Of a stretch of DNA of 21,954 bases, positions 14,660 to 21,954 are shown one piece after another. Numbering within the stretch: the first letter of the stretch is position 1; each line of letters starts with the position of its first letter. The DNA is from Defluviitaleaceae bacterium (GTDB lineage Bacteria > Bacillota > Clostridia > Lachnospirales > WRAX01): positions 1 through 21,954 of the forward strand of contig WQSI01000016.1 of assembly GCA_009787945.1 (NCBI GenBank), written 5' to 3'. The position numbers were made by a program, and so were the translations under genes. The notes beneath the pieces were generated by a model. The model was not told where the DNA came from. It made no database searches and saw nothing but the letters and a program-made list of their open reading frames with translations.

Positions 14660-15532
14660 CTAAAAAATCACTGGCATCAGCGTGCCAATTGTCAGCAAAG
14701 TCAGCCCTGCCAAGCTTTGCCGTGAGAACCGTTCGCCCAGAAACAATCGTGCAAAAATCATTGTCAACAATATGCTAAGTTTGTCGATGGGGACAACGTG
14801 GCTGGCAGGGCCGTTTTGCAGGGCATGGTAGAAAAACAGCCAGCTTGCTCCTGTAGCAACCCCTGACAAAATCAAAAATGTCCAAGATTTGCCGTCAATT
14901 TGCTTGGTGGTTTTTTGGTTGCCTGTTTTAAAAACCATCAGCCACGCCAAAGGCAAAACAACCATGGTGCGCAATGCTGTCCACAAATTTGCGTCCATTT
15001 CTGCCACGCCAATTCTGCCAAAAATAGCAACCAGGCTTGCGAACACCGCGGCAAGAAGGGCATAAACCAGCCATCCCCCTGCCCTGCCAGCCTCTTGTTT
15101 GCTAGGTTTTTTAAGCTCCAACATAAGCCATGTGCCAATTGCCATTAACACCATGCCAATTGCCATAATAAGACCAACAGGCTCACCCAGGATAATAAAC
15201 GCCAAAATCATCGTTAAAATGGTACTAGATTTGTCAATTGGTACAACTTTGCTAACTTCGCCTAATTTTAGGGCGTGAAAAAAGCAGAGCCAGCTTGCCC
15301 CCGTTGCCAAGCCTGATAAAACCAGAAATAACCACGTTTCATCGCTTATGTACCCAATGCCCCCTGCCGAGCCAGTGACAATAACCATTATCCACGCAAA
15401 AACCACCACAACCCCTGTTCGGATTGCAGTTGCCAAGTGGGAATTTACATTGTTAATCCCGATTTTTGCCAAAACCGTGGTAAGTGCGGCAAACACTGCC
15501 GCTAATGACGCATATATCAACCAAATTTCCAT
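14660..15532 (-). CDS. EamA-family (DMT superfamily) transporter
   Basis: A 290-residue membrane protein built from two similar halves of five helices each. The internal repeat is plain: LSGLATGASWLCFFHALKLG with VVPIDKSSTILTMI in the first half, and LSGVATGASWLFFYHALQNG with VVPIDKLSILLTMI in the second. This is the EamA permease layout, with a charged cytoplasmic linker (KKPSKQEAGRA) between the halves. Substrate unknown; relatives export amino acids or other metabolites. The start at 15532 has GGGGGGAT about 8 bases upstream and a TTGACG-17-TATAAT promoter behind it. Divergent from recG, convergent with the AT-rich nuclease region. Confidence 0.9.
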   Translation of the reverse strand: MEIWLIYASLAAVFAALTTVLAKIGINNVNSHLATAIRTGVVVVFAWIMVIVTGSAGGIGYISDETWLFLVLSGLATGASWLCFFHALKLGEVSKVVPIDKSSTILTMILAFIILGEPVGLIMAIGMVLMAIGTWLMLELKKPSKQEAGRAGGWLVYALLAAVFASLVAIFGRIGVAEMDANLWTALRTMVVLPLAWLMVFKTGNQKTTKQIDGKSWTFLILSGVATGASWLFFYHALQNGPASHVVPIDKLSILLTMIFARLFLGERFSRQSLAGLTLLTIGTLMPVIF

Positions 15533-15551
15533 ACTTCATCCCCCCGTTCCA

Positions 15552-15580
15552 ATTATAATTGCGAATTACCAAATCGTCAA
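15552..15580 (-). promoter_or_regulatory. EamA transporter promoter
   Basis: Minus strand TTGACG (15580-15575), 17 bases, TATAAT (15557-15552), about 20 bases before the gene start. Its -35 box is the mirror partner of the recG -35 box. Confidence 0.8.
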
Positions 15581-15591
15581 GCCAAAAATCC

Positions 15592-15620
15592 TTGACGTTA
15601 TTTGAGCTAGGCTGTATAAT
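15592..15620 (+). promoter_or_regulatory. recG promoter
   Basis: TTGACG (15592-15597), 17 bases, TATAAT (15615-15620), with recG starting at 15639. Together with the divergent promoter the -35 boxes form the perfect inverted repeat CGTCAAG (15575-15581) / CTTGACG (15591-15597). Confidence 0.85.
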
Positions 15621-15638
15621 TATTGGTGGGGGTGCAAG

Positions 15639-17696
15639 ATGCGATTGACAGATGGTGTGGAAACACTGAAAAGTGTGGGGGAAGCTCGGCTTACTTCGTT
15701 TAATCGGCTTGGGATTTCAACCATTAGCGATTTATTGGAGTTTTTTCCCAGAGATTATTTGGATAGAGGCAAAATATCGCCCATTGCAGAGCTTGGACAC
15801 GGGCAAATGGCAACGATTTTAGTAAGCCGCGTTGGCAATGCCCAATTTAGACAATTTGGCAACAAAAACGTAACCCGCATATATTTTTCTGACGATACGG
15901 GGCAAATTGGCATCTCTTGGTTTAACCAACCATACCTTAAGCAAGTGTTTGCAGAACGTGATAAATACTACATTTCGGGCAGGGTGTCCTGGGGCGTGGC
16001 GGGGATAACCCTGGAAAATCCTGACTGGGAAAAGGCTGGGGCGGACAACTTGTCAGCAGGGCGGATTGTTCCTGTGTATAAGCTGACGGCAGGCATGACC
16101 CAGAAGGTTCTGCGGGGGCTTATTCGCCAAGCTTTAGATGCAACATCAGGGCAAATTGCGGATTTTTTGCCGCAAGATATTTTGCAGGCTCATGGTTTAT
16201 GCCACCGAGGTTTTGCTGTGGAAAACATTCACTTTCCCGCCTGTGGGGAGGATTTTTACACAGCTCGCAAACGTCTTGTTTTTGAGGAATTGTTTTTGTT
16301 GCAAGCGGCTCTTCTCACTGCCAAAGGTCATTTGAAGCAGAAAATAACCCCCACAGATATGTTTGAAAATATGGATATAAACCCAATTTTACAGGCTTTG
16401 CCCTATGAGTTAACAGGCGACCAATCAAAAGTCATTAATGAAATTCTGGCGGATATTTCTAGTGGATACGCTTTAAATCGGCTGTTGCAAGGCGATGTGG
16501 GCAGCGGTAAAACTGCGGTTGCTATGGTTTTATGCTACTTAGCAGGGGTAAACCGTTTCCAGTCTGCTGTGATGGCACCTACAGAAACCTTGGCAACCCA
16601 ACATTATCATGCCTTTAGCGAGATTTTTGGCAAGCTTGGGGTAAAATGCGCCCTACTTAGCGGCTCAATGAAAGCAAAGGAAAAACGAGAAGTTAAAGCC
16701 CGCCTTTCAAACGGCGAAATTGATGTAATTATTGGCACTCATGCCCTTTTGCAAGAAAATGTGGAATTTGCGCGGCTTGGGCTTGTGATAACCGACGAAC
16801 AGCACCGCTTTGGTGTTCGTCAGCGTGCCGCGCTAAATTCTAAAGGGCGCGCGCCCCATATTTTGGTTATGACGGCAACACCAATCCCCCGCTCCCTTGC
16901 CATGGTGCTTTATGGGGATATGGACATTTCTGCCATTCGCCAAATGCCGCCAGGGCGGCAACCCATTGATACATATTCGGTTACAAAAGCCTATCATCAG
17001 CGGCTTTTCGCCTTCATCAAAAAAGAGGTGGAAGAAGGGCGGCAAGCCTATATCATCTGCCCGCTAATCCAAAAAGATGAGGACGAAGATGAGTCGGGTG
17101 CGCAAAACAAGCAAGAGATAACCCAGGTAATCAAATTTGCAGAGGAGCTGAAAACGGGGGATTTTGCCGATATTAGCGTAGGCATACTTCACGGGCGCAT
17201 GAAACCTGCGGAGAAAAACGCTATAATGTCAGCCTTTGCAAACAATGAAATTCAGGTGCTTGTATCCACAACCGTGGTGGAGGTAGGCATAAATGTGCCA
17301 AATGCCACGATTATGATGATTGAAAACGCCGAGCGGTTCGGACTTAGCCAGCTGCACCAGTTGCGGGGTCGGGTTGGGCGCGGGCAACACAAATCCTATT
17401 GCATTTTGGTAACGGATGCCAAAAGTAAAGTTACAAAACAACGTATGGAAGCCATGACCAAAACAGGTGACGGTTTTGTCCTCTCCGAAATGGATTTGGA
17501 ATTGCGCGGCCCTGGTGAGTTTTTCGGCACAATGCAGCATGGTCTGCCCCGCTTGCTTTTAGCAAACCTTTATAAAGACATGGAGGTGTTGGCGGCGGCG
17601 CGGGAAGCGGTAATAAATATGAGGGAGGTCAGCCACATACCCCTAAAAAACAAGATTGACAAGCTGTTGACAAAGGTAAAGGGAGTGGCGTTGTAG
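15639..17696 (+). CDS. recG: ATP-dependent DNA helicase RecG
   Basis: A 685-residue branch-migration helicase that remodels stalled forks and Holliday junctions. Residues 1-230 form the wedge/OB domain (GVGEARLTSFNRLGI-like helix-hairpin-helix at the start, FFPRDYLDR, IYFSDDTGQIGISWF). The helicase core has Walker A GDVGSGKT (285-292), motif Ia APTETLA, motif II DEQH (386-389) followed by RFGVRQR, motif III TATPIPRSLA, motif V TTVVEVGINVP and motif VI QLRGRVGRGQHKSYC. The length is normal and all motifs are intact. A GGTGGGGGTG ribosome site precedes ATG 15639. Transcribed from its own promoter; a MITE-like hairpin follows. Confidence 0.96.
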   Translation: MRLTDGVETLKSVGEARLTSFNRLGISTISDLLEFFPRDYLDRGKISPIAELGHGQMATILVSRVGNAQFRQFGNKNVTRIYFSDDTGQIGISWFNQPYLKQVFAERDKYYISGRVSWGVAGITLENPDWEKAGADNLSAGRIVPVYKLTAGMTQKVLRGLIRQALDATSGQIADFLPQDILQAHGLCHRGFAVENIHFPACGEDFYTARKRLVFEELFLLQAALLTAKGHLKQKITPTDMFENMDINPILQALPYELTGDQSKVINEILADISSGYALNRLLQGDVGSGKTAVAMVLCYLAGVNRFQSAVMAPTETLATQHYHAFSEIFGKLGVKCALLSGSMKAKEKREVKARLSNGEIDVIIGTHALLQENVEFARLGLVITDEQHRFGVRQRAALNSKGRAPHILVMTATPIPRSLAMVLYGDMDISAIRQMPPGRQPIDTYSVTKAYHQRLFAFIKKEVEEGRQAYIICPLIQKDEDEDESGAQNKQEITQVIKFAEELKTGDFADISVGILHGRMKPAEKNAIMSAFANNEIQVLVSTTVVEVGINVPNATIMMIENAERFGLSQLHQLRGRVGRGQHKSYCILVTDAKSKVTKQRMEAMTKTGDGFVLSEMDLELRGPGEFFGTMQHGLPRLLLANLYKDMEVLAAAREAVINMREVSHIPLKNKIDKLLTKVKGVAL

Positions 17697-17699
17697 CAA

Positions 17700-17863
17700 T
17701 AGACCTGTTCCGAAACCTGCTTTCGTCAGATTTTTGAGGATTTTTGTTGAAATGCAAGGTGGCAGGTTCCTCACATACCCCTAGGTATGTGAGGGTTCTG
17801 ACGCTGCAGCATTTCGGCAAAAAGACCAAAAAGATGGCGGAATGAGGTTTTGGAACAGGTCTA
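17700..17863. mobile_element. MITE-like hairpin element flanked by TA
   Basis: A 164-bp segment that can fold on itself from end to end. The ends are TAGACCTGTTCC (17700-17711) and GGAACAGGTCTA (17852-17863), a perfect 12-bp inverted repeat that continues after one mismatch with AAACCT/AGGTTT. The arms (17702-17755 and 17809-17861) stay partly complementary, and the centre is a perfect 11-bp hairpin, CCTCACATACC (17769-17779) with GGTATGTGAGG (17784-17794). TA stands at both edges, as expected for a target duplication of the IS630/Tc1-mariner group. It encodes no protein. The element sits between recG and rsmD, where it could also act as a terminator. Identity as a MITE is inferred from structure alone. 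Confidence 0.65.
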
Positions 17864-17904
17864 ATACTAAAATTTTTACATGATAACGAGGGAGGCATAA
17901 TTTT

Positions 17905-18450
17905 ATGAGAGTTATTTCAGGTAAAGCGCGGGGAACACATTTGCTTCCCCTTCAAACCGACAAAGTGCGTCCTACCACGGACGCCATTAAGGAGAATCTA
18001 TTTAATATCCTCCAAACGAATGTGAAGGATTGCCGTTTTTTAGATTTGTTTGCAGGCACTGGTGCTATAGGCATCGAGGCTCTTAGCCGCGGGGCTAAGC
18101 ATTGCATATTTGTGGACGCATCCAGAATAGCTGTAGAGCTTGTTAGGAAGAATCTCGAGAAAACGAATCTGACCACCGAAGCGGAGATTATCAGAGAAAG
18201 AATCCCTGAAGTTATGCCGCGCTTAATGAGCTATAAATTCGATATAATCTACCTCGACCCGCCATATAATTGGGGTCTTGCCGCCGAAACCCTGAAAGGC
18301 ATAACATCAACGGATATTTTAGATGATGGTGGCATCATCATCGCAGAAGTTGCATCTGATGAGGTATTGACACCATACTTAGGATTTGAAATTTTCAAAG
18401 TAAAGAGGTACGGAGGAAGTAAATTATTTTTTATTAGGCGGGGTGAATAG
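17905..18450 (+). CDS. rsmD: 16S rRNA (guanine(966)-N(2))-methyltransferase
   Basis: A 181-residue SAM-dependent methyltransferase that modifies G966 of 16S rRNA. The N-terminus MRVISGKARG with VRPTTDAIKENLFNIL is the family hallmark, followed by the SAM-binding FLDLFAGTGAIGIEALSRGA (residues 45-64) and the catalytic DPPY (118-121). GAGGGAGG stands about 11 bases before the ATG. It is 2 bases upstream of coaD, the usual Bacillota gene pair, so they are one operon. The promoter was not clearly identified; the end of the MITE-like element lies 41 bases upstream. Confidence 0.95.
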   Translation: MRVISGKARGTHLLPLQTDKVRPTTDAIKENLFNILQTNVKDCRFLDLFAGTGAIGIEALSRGAKHCIFVDASRIAVELVRKNLEKTNLTTEAEIIRERIPEVMPRLMSYKFDIIYLDPPYNWGLAAETLKGITSTDILDDGGIIIAEVASDEVLTPYLGFEIFKVKRYGGSKLFFIRRGE

Positions 18451-18452
18451 GC

Positions 18453-18932
18453 ATGAACGCGATATATCCAGGCAGTTTTGACCCAGTGACCTTAGGGCAT
18501 ATGGACATTATCCATCGGGCGGCTGCAATTTCAAAAAAGCTGACAGTAGCAATTTTAAACAACCCCGCTAAAAAGTCCATGTTTACGGTGGATGAGCGGA
18601 TTGATATGCTACGATATGCCTGCCAAACGCTGCCTAATGTGGATGTCACCTCGTTTCGGGGCATGTTGGCAGAATTTGTAAGAGGTGTAGAAGGACAAGT
18701 TGTAATAAAGGGCGTGCGAAACAATAGGGATTTTGAATATGAAAACCAAATGGCGCAATTTAACAAAATGCTAAACAATAACATCGAAACCCTGTTCATG
18801 CCTGCAAGCACAGCGTTTTCTTTGCTATCATCATCGGCAGTTAAAGAGATTGCGGTTCTTGGGGGAGATGTTTCTAAAATGGTTCCGCAAAATGTTTATA
18901 ACAAAATATTGCAAAAGATAGCCAAGGTGTGA
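18453..18932 (+). CDS. coaD: Phosphopantetheine adenylyltransferase
   Basis: A 159-residue nucleotidyltransferase that makes dephospho-CoA from 4'-phosphopantetheine and ATP, the fourth step of coenzyme A synthesis. Motifs are YPGSFDPVTLGHMDII (residues 5-20, containing the T-x-GH signature), VVIKGVRNNRDFEYENQMAQ (the RxxxDFxYE region), and SSSAVKEIA near the C-terminus. The length is typical. It follows rsmD by 2 bases, with a GGGGTGA ribosome site inside the end of rsmD. A promoter for the next gene overlaps its last codons. Confidence 0.96.
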   Translation: MNAIYPGSFDPVTLGHMDIIHRAAAISKKLTVAILNNPAKKSMFTVDERIDMLRYACQTLPNVDVTSFRGMLAEFVRGVEGQVVIKGVRNNRDFEYENQMAQFNKMLNNNIETLFMPASTAFSLLSSSAVKEIAVLGGDVSKMVPQNVYNKILQKIAKV

Positions 18933-18938
18933 TATAAT
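18909..18938 (+). promoter_or_regulatory. Promoter for the coiled-coil gene and argS
   Basis: TTGCAA (18909-18914), 18 bases, TATAAT (18933-18938), placed across the coaD stop codon and about 60 bases before the next start. Good -10, weaker -35. Confidence 0.6.
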
Positions 18939-18998
18939 TATTTTAATTGATTTTATGCCCAGGGACGGGGCTCGGTATAAATTAAGCAGGAGGCAATT

Positions 18999-19541
18999 AT
19001 GGAACTTATTAGCTCACAAATTGATAGGATAGAGGACACCTTGTCTGAAATGGATGGCATTATCGACGGCGCTCGGGCCGTTCCTTTTTCTGGTAAAATT
19101 AGCCTTGAAAAGGAGAGCCTTTTTCACCTGATTGATGACATTAGGGGCATTGTCCACGAAATGCGCAAGGGGCTGCCCGCAGAGATTAACCAGGCACGCC
19201 GCCTACTTAACGACAAAGATAACCAAATTAGCGAAGCCCGCACAAAGGCGGAAATGATGTTGCGCGCTGCGGAAGAGCAGGCTGTACAAATGGTGGACGA
19301 GCATGAAATTACCGTACACGCCAAGCAGGTTGCCGCCAAAATTCTGGAAGATGCAGAGCGTGAAGCCCACGATTTTAAGGTATCTGCCGCCCAATATGCG
19401 GACAGCATCCTCGGCGAGCTTGATGATTTGTTGCAAGGCAATTTTGAAAAACAGCAACAAAAATCCAAAGAGATGGAAGATTTTTATAAGGTAGTGCTGG
19501 AAGAGGTGCAACATAACCGCCAGTCGCTGCCAACAGAATAG
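18999..19541 (+). CDS. Coiled-coil protein, DivIVA/ATPase-subunit-like (function unknown)
   Basis: A 180-residue soluble, highly charged protein that is helical almost throughout. Residues 60-175 form a long heptad-rich coiled coil (INQARRLLNDKDNQISEA, then KAEMMLRAAEEQAVQMVDEHE, then AAKILEDAEREAHDF). The stretch with repeated small residues and AEEQA/ILEDAERE resembles DivIVA and the stator subunits of ATP synthases, which is why such proteins tend to be labelled ATPase or DivIVA-like; I recall a gene of this kind next to coaD in other Clostridia. It could be a cytoskeletal or division-related scaffold, but nothing in the sequence proves that. AGGAGG lies about 6 bases before the ATG. It precedes argS by 18 bases and probably shares its transcript. 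Confidence 0.8.
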   Translation: MELISSQIDRIEDTLSEMDGIIDGARAVPFSGKISLEKESLFHLIDDIRGIVHEMRKGLPAEINQARRLLNDKDNQISEARTKAEMMLRAAEEQAVQMVDEHEITVHAKQVAAKILEDAEREAHDFKVSAAQYADSILGELDDLLQGNFEKQQQKSKEMEDFYKVVLEEVQHNRQSLPTE

Positions 19542-19559
19542 AAAAAGATTGGAGAGAAT

Positions 19560-21251
19560 ATGGATTTTAAAATCGAAATTGCGGGGCTTTTAGCAGCCGC
19601 TACAGAACTTGACGCCCAAGAGGTGGCGGGAGCAATTGAAATCCCTGACCCCGCTATGGGTGATTTTGCTTTTCCTTGCTTCAAACTTGCAAAAACCTTA
19701 AAAAAAGCCCCAGGAGTGATAGCAACCGAGATAGCAAGCTCCCTTGAATTGCCAGCATTTTTACAGTCTGTAGAGGCAAGCGGGCCATACTTGAATTTTT
19801 TTGTGAACCGCGGGTTTTATGCCCAGTCTATTTTGCCGAAAATTTACGCAGAAGGCTCTAACTTCGGCAAATCTGAAATTGGTAAAGGCGGCACAGTTGT
19901 TATTGACTATTCCTCTCCCAATATGGCGAAGCGGTTTCATATTGGGCATTTGCGCTCTACGGTGTTTGGTCATGCTCTATACAATATTTTTAACTTTCTG
20001 GGGTACAAAAGTTTCTCCATCAACTACCTTGGAGATTGGGGAACGCAGTTTGGTAAAATAATCACAGCTTATGAGCATTGGGGCAACAAAAACACAGTAG
20101 AAGCCGAAGGTATTGAGGAGCTAGAGCGTCTTTATGTGAAGTTTCACCAAGAAGCAGGGGATAAGCCAGAGCTTGAGGACGAAGCCCGTGCCTGGTTTTT
20201 AAAAATGGAGCAAGGAGATGAGTACGCCTTGGAGCTGTGGCGTTGGTTCAAAGAAATTAGCATGGCTGACCATAATAAAATTTACAAATTGCTTGATGTT
20301 AAATTCGATTCTTTTAACGGGGAAAGCTACTATAACGACAAAATGCAGCCTGTTGTGGACGAGCTAAAGTCAAAGGGTGTTGCTGTTGAGGATAAGGGCG
20401 CTTGGATTGTGGATTTAGAGGACCATAAAATGCCCAATTGCCTTATTTTACGAAGCGACGGGGCAACAATTTACGCCACCCGCGACATCACTTCTGTTTT
20501 GCATCGTAAAAATGAATACAATTTTGTGAAGGCCTTATATGTCACTTCAAAAGAACAGATTTTGCATTTTGCCCAGTGCTTCAAGGTTGTGGAGCTTATG
20601 GGGCATGATTGGGCATCAGAACAGCTTGTTCATGTGCCTTTTGGCTATTTGACACTGCCAGAAGGTAAAATGTCTAGCCGCAAGGGCAACGCCCTGTTGA
20701 TGGAGGACGTGCTGAAAGAATCTGTTGAGCGCATCCGCAAGACCATTGAGGAGAAAAACCCAAACCTGCCCGATAAAGAAGATGTTGCTAAGCAAGTTGG
20801 TGTTGGAGCAATTGTTTTTAACGACCTTTACAATAGCCGCATTAAAGATGTGGAATTCAGTTGGGAGCGGGCATTGAGCTTCGAGGGGGAAACAGGGCCT
20901 TATGTGCAATACACCCACGCCCGCTGTTGCTCGGTGCTAACAAAAGCCGAGCTAGACTTCGCAAATGCCGACTTGACCCTGCTTGTAGCAGATGAAGAAT
21001 TGGAGCTTATCAAAACCCTTAACAACTTCCCAACAAAGGTGCAAGAAGCAGGGGAACGCTACGAACCCTTTATAATTTCGCGCTTTGTAATGTCTGTTGC
21101 CCAAGCGTTTAACAAATTTTATCACGACAACCCTATATTAAAGGCAGATGCAGAGTTGCAGAAGGCTCGCTTGCATCTCACACATTGCACTAAGACTGTA
21201 ATAGCTACTGCTCTAGGTATTTTAGGAATTAAAGCCCCCCAAGAAATGTAA
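19560..21251 (+). CDS. argS: Arginyl-tRNA synthetase
   Basis: A 563-residue class I aminoacyl-tRNA synthetase that charges tRNA-Arg. It has the N-terminal additional domain (GDFAFPCFKLAKTLKKAP), the HIGH motif as SPNMAKRFHIGHLRST with HIGH at 127-130, the family segment INYLGDWGTQFGK, the KMSKS equivalent KMSSRKG (370-376), and a C-terminal DALR anticodon-binding domain with GPYVQYTHARCCS leading into it. The start ATG 19560 has GGAGAG 5 bases upstream. No T-box leader was seen before it; transcription probably comes from the promoter at 18909-18938. Confidence 0.96.
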   Translation: MDFKIEIAGLLAAATELDAQEVAGAIEIPDPAMGDFAFPCFKLAKTLKKAPGVIATEIASSLELPAFLQSVEASGPYLNFFVNRGFYAQSILPKIYAEGSNFGKSEIGKGGTVVIDYSSPNMAKRFHIGHLRSTVFGHALYNIFNFLGYKSFSINYLGDWGTQFGKIITAYEHWGNKNTVEAEGIEELERLYVKFHQEAGDKPELEDEARAWFLKMEQGDEYALELWRWFKEISMADHNKIYKLLDVKFDSFNGESYYNDKMQPVVDELKSKGVAVEDKGAWIVDLEDHKMPNCLILRSDGATIYATRDITSVLHRKNEYNFVKALYVTSKEQILHFAQCFKVVELMGHDWASEQLVHVPFGYLTLPEGKMSSRKGNALLMEDVLKESVERIRKTIEEKNPNLPDKEDVAKQVGVGAIVFNDLYNSRIKDVEFSWERALSFEGETGPYVQYTHARCCSVLTKAELDFANADLTLLVADEELELIKTLNNFPTKVQEAGERYEPFIISRFVMSVAQAFNKFYHDNPILKADAELQKARLHLTHCTKTVIATALGILGIKAPQEM

Positions 21252-21282
21252 CACCAATTAAATTAAATTGAATTGAATGTAG

Positions 21283-21306
21283 GGGCGGGTATCAGCCCGC
21301 CCTTTC
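21283..21306 (+). terminator. GC-rich hairpin between argS and kal
   Basis: GGGCGGG (21283-21289) pairs perfectly with CCCGCCC (21296-21302) over a 6-base loop, followed by TTTCTC. It can act as a terminator for argS although the T tract is short. Upstream is a monotonous AATTAAATTAAATTG stretch. Similar GTAGGGGCGG... hairpins occur as dispersed intergenic repeats in some Bacillota, from memory, so a repeat is an alternative reading. Confidence 0.5.
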
Positions 21307-21331
21307 TCAAACAGCAGAAGGAGGAAAAACC

Positions 21332-21721
21332 ATGGATAAAGCGATGATTAGATTGAGAATGAGCACAGCAGATGCCCATTATGCAGGCAACTTGGTGGAC
21401 GGGGCTAGGATGCTGGCTCTATTTGGTGATGTAGCAACAGAGTTGCTCATACGCCATGATGGCGATGAAGGGCTTTTTGTGGCTTATGATAGTGTGGAAT
21501 TTTTAGCCCCAGTATACGCAGGGGATTATATCGAAGCCACTGGCGAAATTGTGCAAATCGGCAACAGCTCCCGCAAAATGGAATTTGTTGCTAAAAAAGT
21601 AATTGCGCCAAACCCAGATGCAGGGGTCACGGCAGCGGACTTGCTTGCAGAGCCTATTGTGGTCTGCAAAGCAAGCGGAACTTGCGTTGTGCCAAAGGAC
21701 AGGCAGAGGGGCAAGAAATAA
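21332..21721 (+). CDS. kal: 3-aminobutyryl-CoA ammonia-lyase
   Basis: A 129-residue hotdog-fold protein. MIRLRMSTADAHYAGNLVDGARMLALFGDVATELLIR and the FVAYDSVEFLAPVYAGDYIEATGE core match Kal, the enzyme that removes ammonia from L-3-aminobutyryl-CoA to give crotonyl-CoA in the anaerobic fermentation of lysine to acetate and butyrate. The tail ASGTCVVPKD is also typical. An AAGGAGG site stands about 7 bases before the ATG. The other pathway genes (kamA, kamDE, kdd, kce) are not in this window; if the pathway is complete they should lie beyond the right edge or elsewhere. The stop overlaps the next start (TAATG). Confidence 0.88.
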   Translation: MDKAMIRLRMSTADAHYAGNLVDGARMLALFGDVATELLIRHDGDEGLFVAYDSVEFLAPVYAGDYIEATGEIVQIGNSSRKMEFVAKKVIAPNPDAGVTAADLLAEPIVVCKASGTCVVPKDRQRGKK

Positions 21722-21954
21722 TGGTTACGCTAGAAGCGATAAACGAGGATAACTTTGCAGATATTTTAGATTTAACAGCGGACACTGCCCTTGTTGCACC
21801 AAATTCTTATAGTCTTGCAGAAGCTTATACAGCCCTAAAAGAAGTGCAAGACGGCAAAATACCTGCTGAATACGCCCTCCAACCCTTTGCGGTCAAATGC
21901 GGTGACGAATATATGGGCTTTGCAATGATAGGGCTTGAAGATGGTGAAGATGTC
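21721..21954 (+). CDS. GNAT-family acetyltransferase, N-terminal part (runs off the window)
   Basis: The ATG at 21721 shares its A with the kal stop codon, so the two are translationally coupled. Only 78 residues are visible: VTLEAINEDNFADILDL, then VAPNSYSLAEAYTAL, then PFAVKCGDEYMGFAMIGLEDGED. This pattern is that of the spermidine/diamine-type N-acetyltransferases (BltD/PaiA-like) of the GNAT superfamily. The acetyl-CoA-binding loop is beyond the window. Substrate unknown; coupling to kal hints at a product related to amino-acid catabolism, which is speculation. Confidence 0.7.
   Translation, partial: MVTLEAINEDNFADILDLTADTALVAPNSYSLAEAYTALKEVQDGKIPAEYALQPFAVKCGDEYMGFAMIGLEDGEDV

Noticed and set aside
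14636..14667. AGCGAA/TTCGCT inverted repeat at the EamA stop as a terminator
   Set aside because: The 6-bp arms enclose a 13-base loop and are followed by A, not T, on the plus strand; on the minus strand the repeat lies inside or before the gene end with no T run after it.
18434..18811. 125-codon minus-strand frame opposite coaD
   Set aside because: coaD is unmistakable on the plus strand; the minus frame has no family features.
21252..21280. AATTAAATTAAATTG... stretch as a direct-repeat array or replication iteron
   Set aside because: Only a few degenerate 5-base units in a 29-base AT-rich spacer; too little to support a functional array.
1..21954. CRISPR array, tRNA or rRNA genes
   Set aside because: No regularly spaced repeats and no tRNA or rRNA signature were found by eye in the intergenic stretches, all of which are under 300 bases.

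Overview
The window looks like chromosomal DNA from an anaerobic, low-to-medium GC Bacillota, most likely Clostridia. The evidence is strong AAGGAGG-type ribosome binding sites, vegetative promoters close to TTGACA-17-TATAAT, a tetrahydrofolate (THF) riboswitch, a LigA of the divergent clostridial (Lachnospiraceae-like) type, and a 3-aminobutyryl-CoA ammonia-lyase gene from the lysine fermentation pathway. No rRNA, tRNA, CRISPR array or phage structural gene was seen. Almost all of the sequence is coding.

Layout. 1-1450 (+): 3' part of nicotinate phosphoribosyltransferase, then a Sir2 deacylase. 1452-5232 (-): ligA, two tandem near-duplicate small secreted proteins with their own promoter, and rsgA. 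5395-5611 (+): a 55-residue orphan protein followed by a strong terminator. 5612-8827 (+): a consensus promoter and a THF riboswitch with a readable translational switch, controlling an unusually long FolT-like ECF substrate-binding membrane protein, then a YegS/DgkB-type lipid kinase and a flavodoxin-family gene broken by two mutations. 8834-10125 (-): a YdeI-like small protein behind murG. 10140-13337 (+): a flavodoxin-SCP2 fusion protein, an MsbA-like ABC exporter and a short, probably truncated lipoprotein. 13390-14433 (+): an AT-rich accessory gene encoding a putative PD-(D/E)XK nuclease. 14660-15532 (-): an EamA transporter. 15592-21251 (+): recG, a 164-bp MITE-like hairpin element flanked by TA, rsmD, coaD, a coiled-coil protein and argS. 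21332-21954 (+): kal, then the 5' end of a GNAT acetyltransferase.

How they fit together. Most genes are housekeeping: NAD salvage and use (pncB, Sir2, LigA), ribosome maturation (rsgA, rsmD), repair (ligA, recG), coenzyme A synthesis (coaD), peptidoglycan (murG) and translation (argS). The parts most worth attention are the THF-riboswitch/FolT unit, whose transporter has a ~205-residue N-terminal extension with an extracytoplasmic region and extra membrane helices; the AT-rich nuclease insertion next to a shortened lipoprotein; the duplicated secreted proteins; and the MITE-like element between recG and rsmD. I did not find a clear multi-gene novel defence system. The lone nuclease gene is the nearest candidate.
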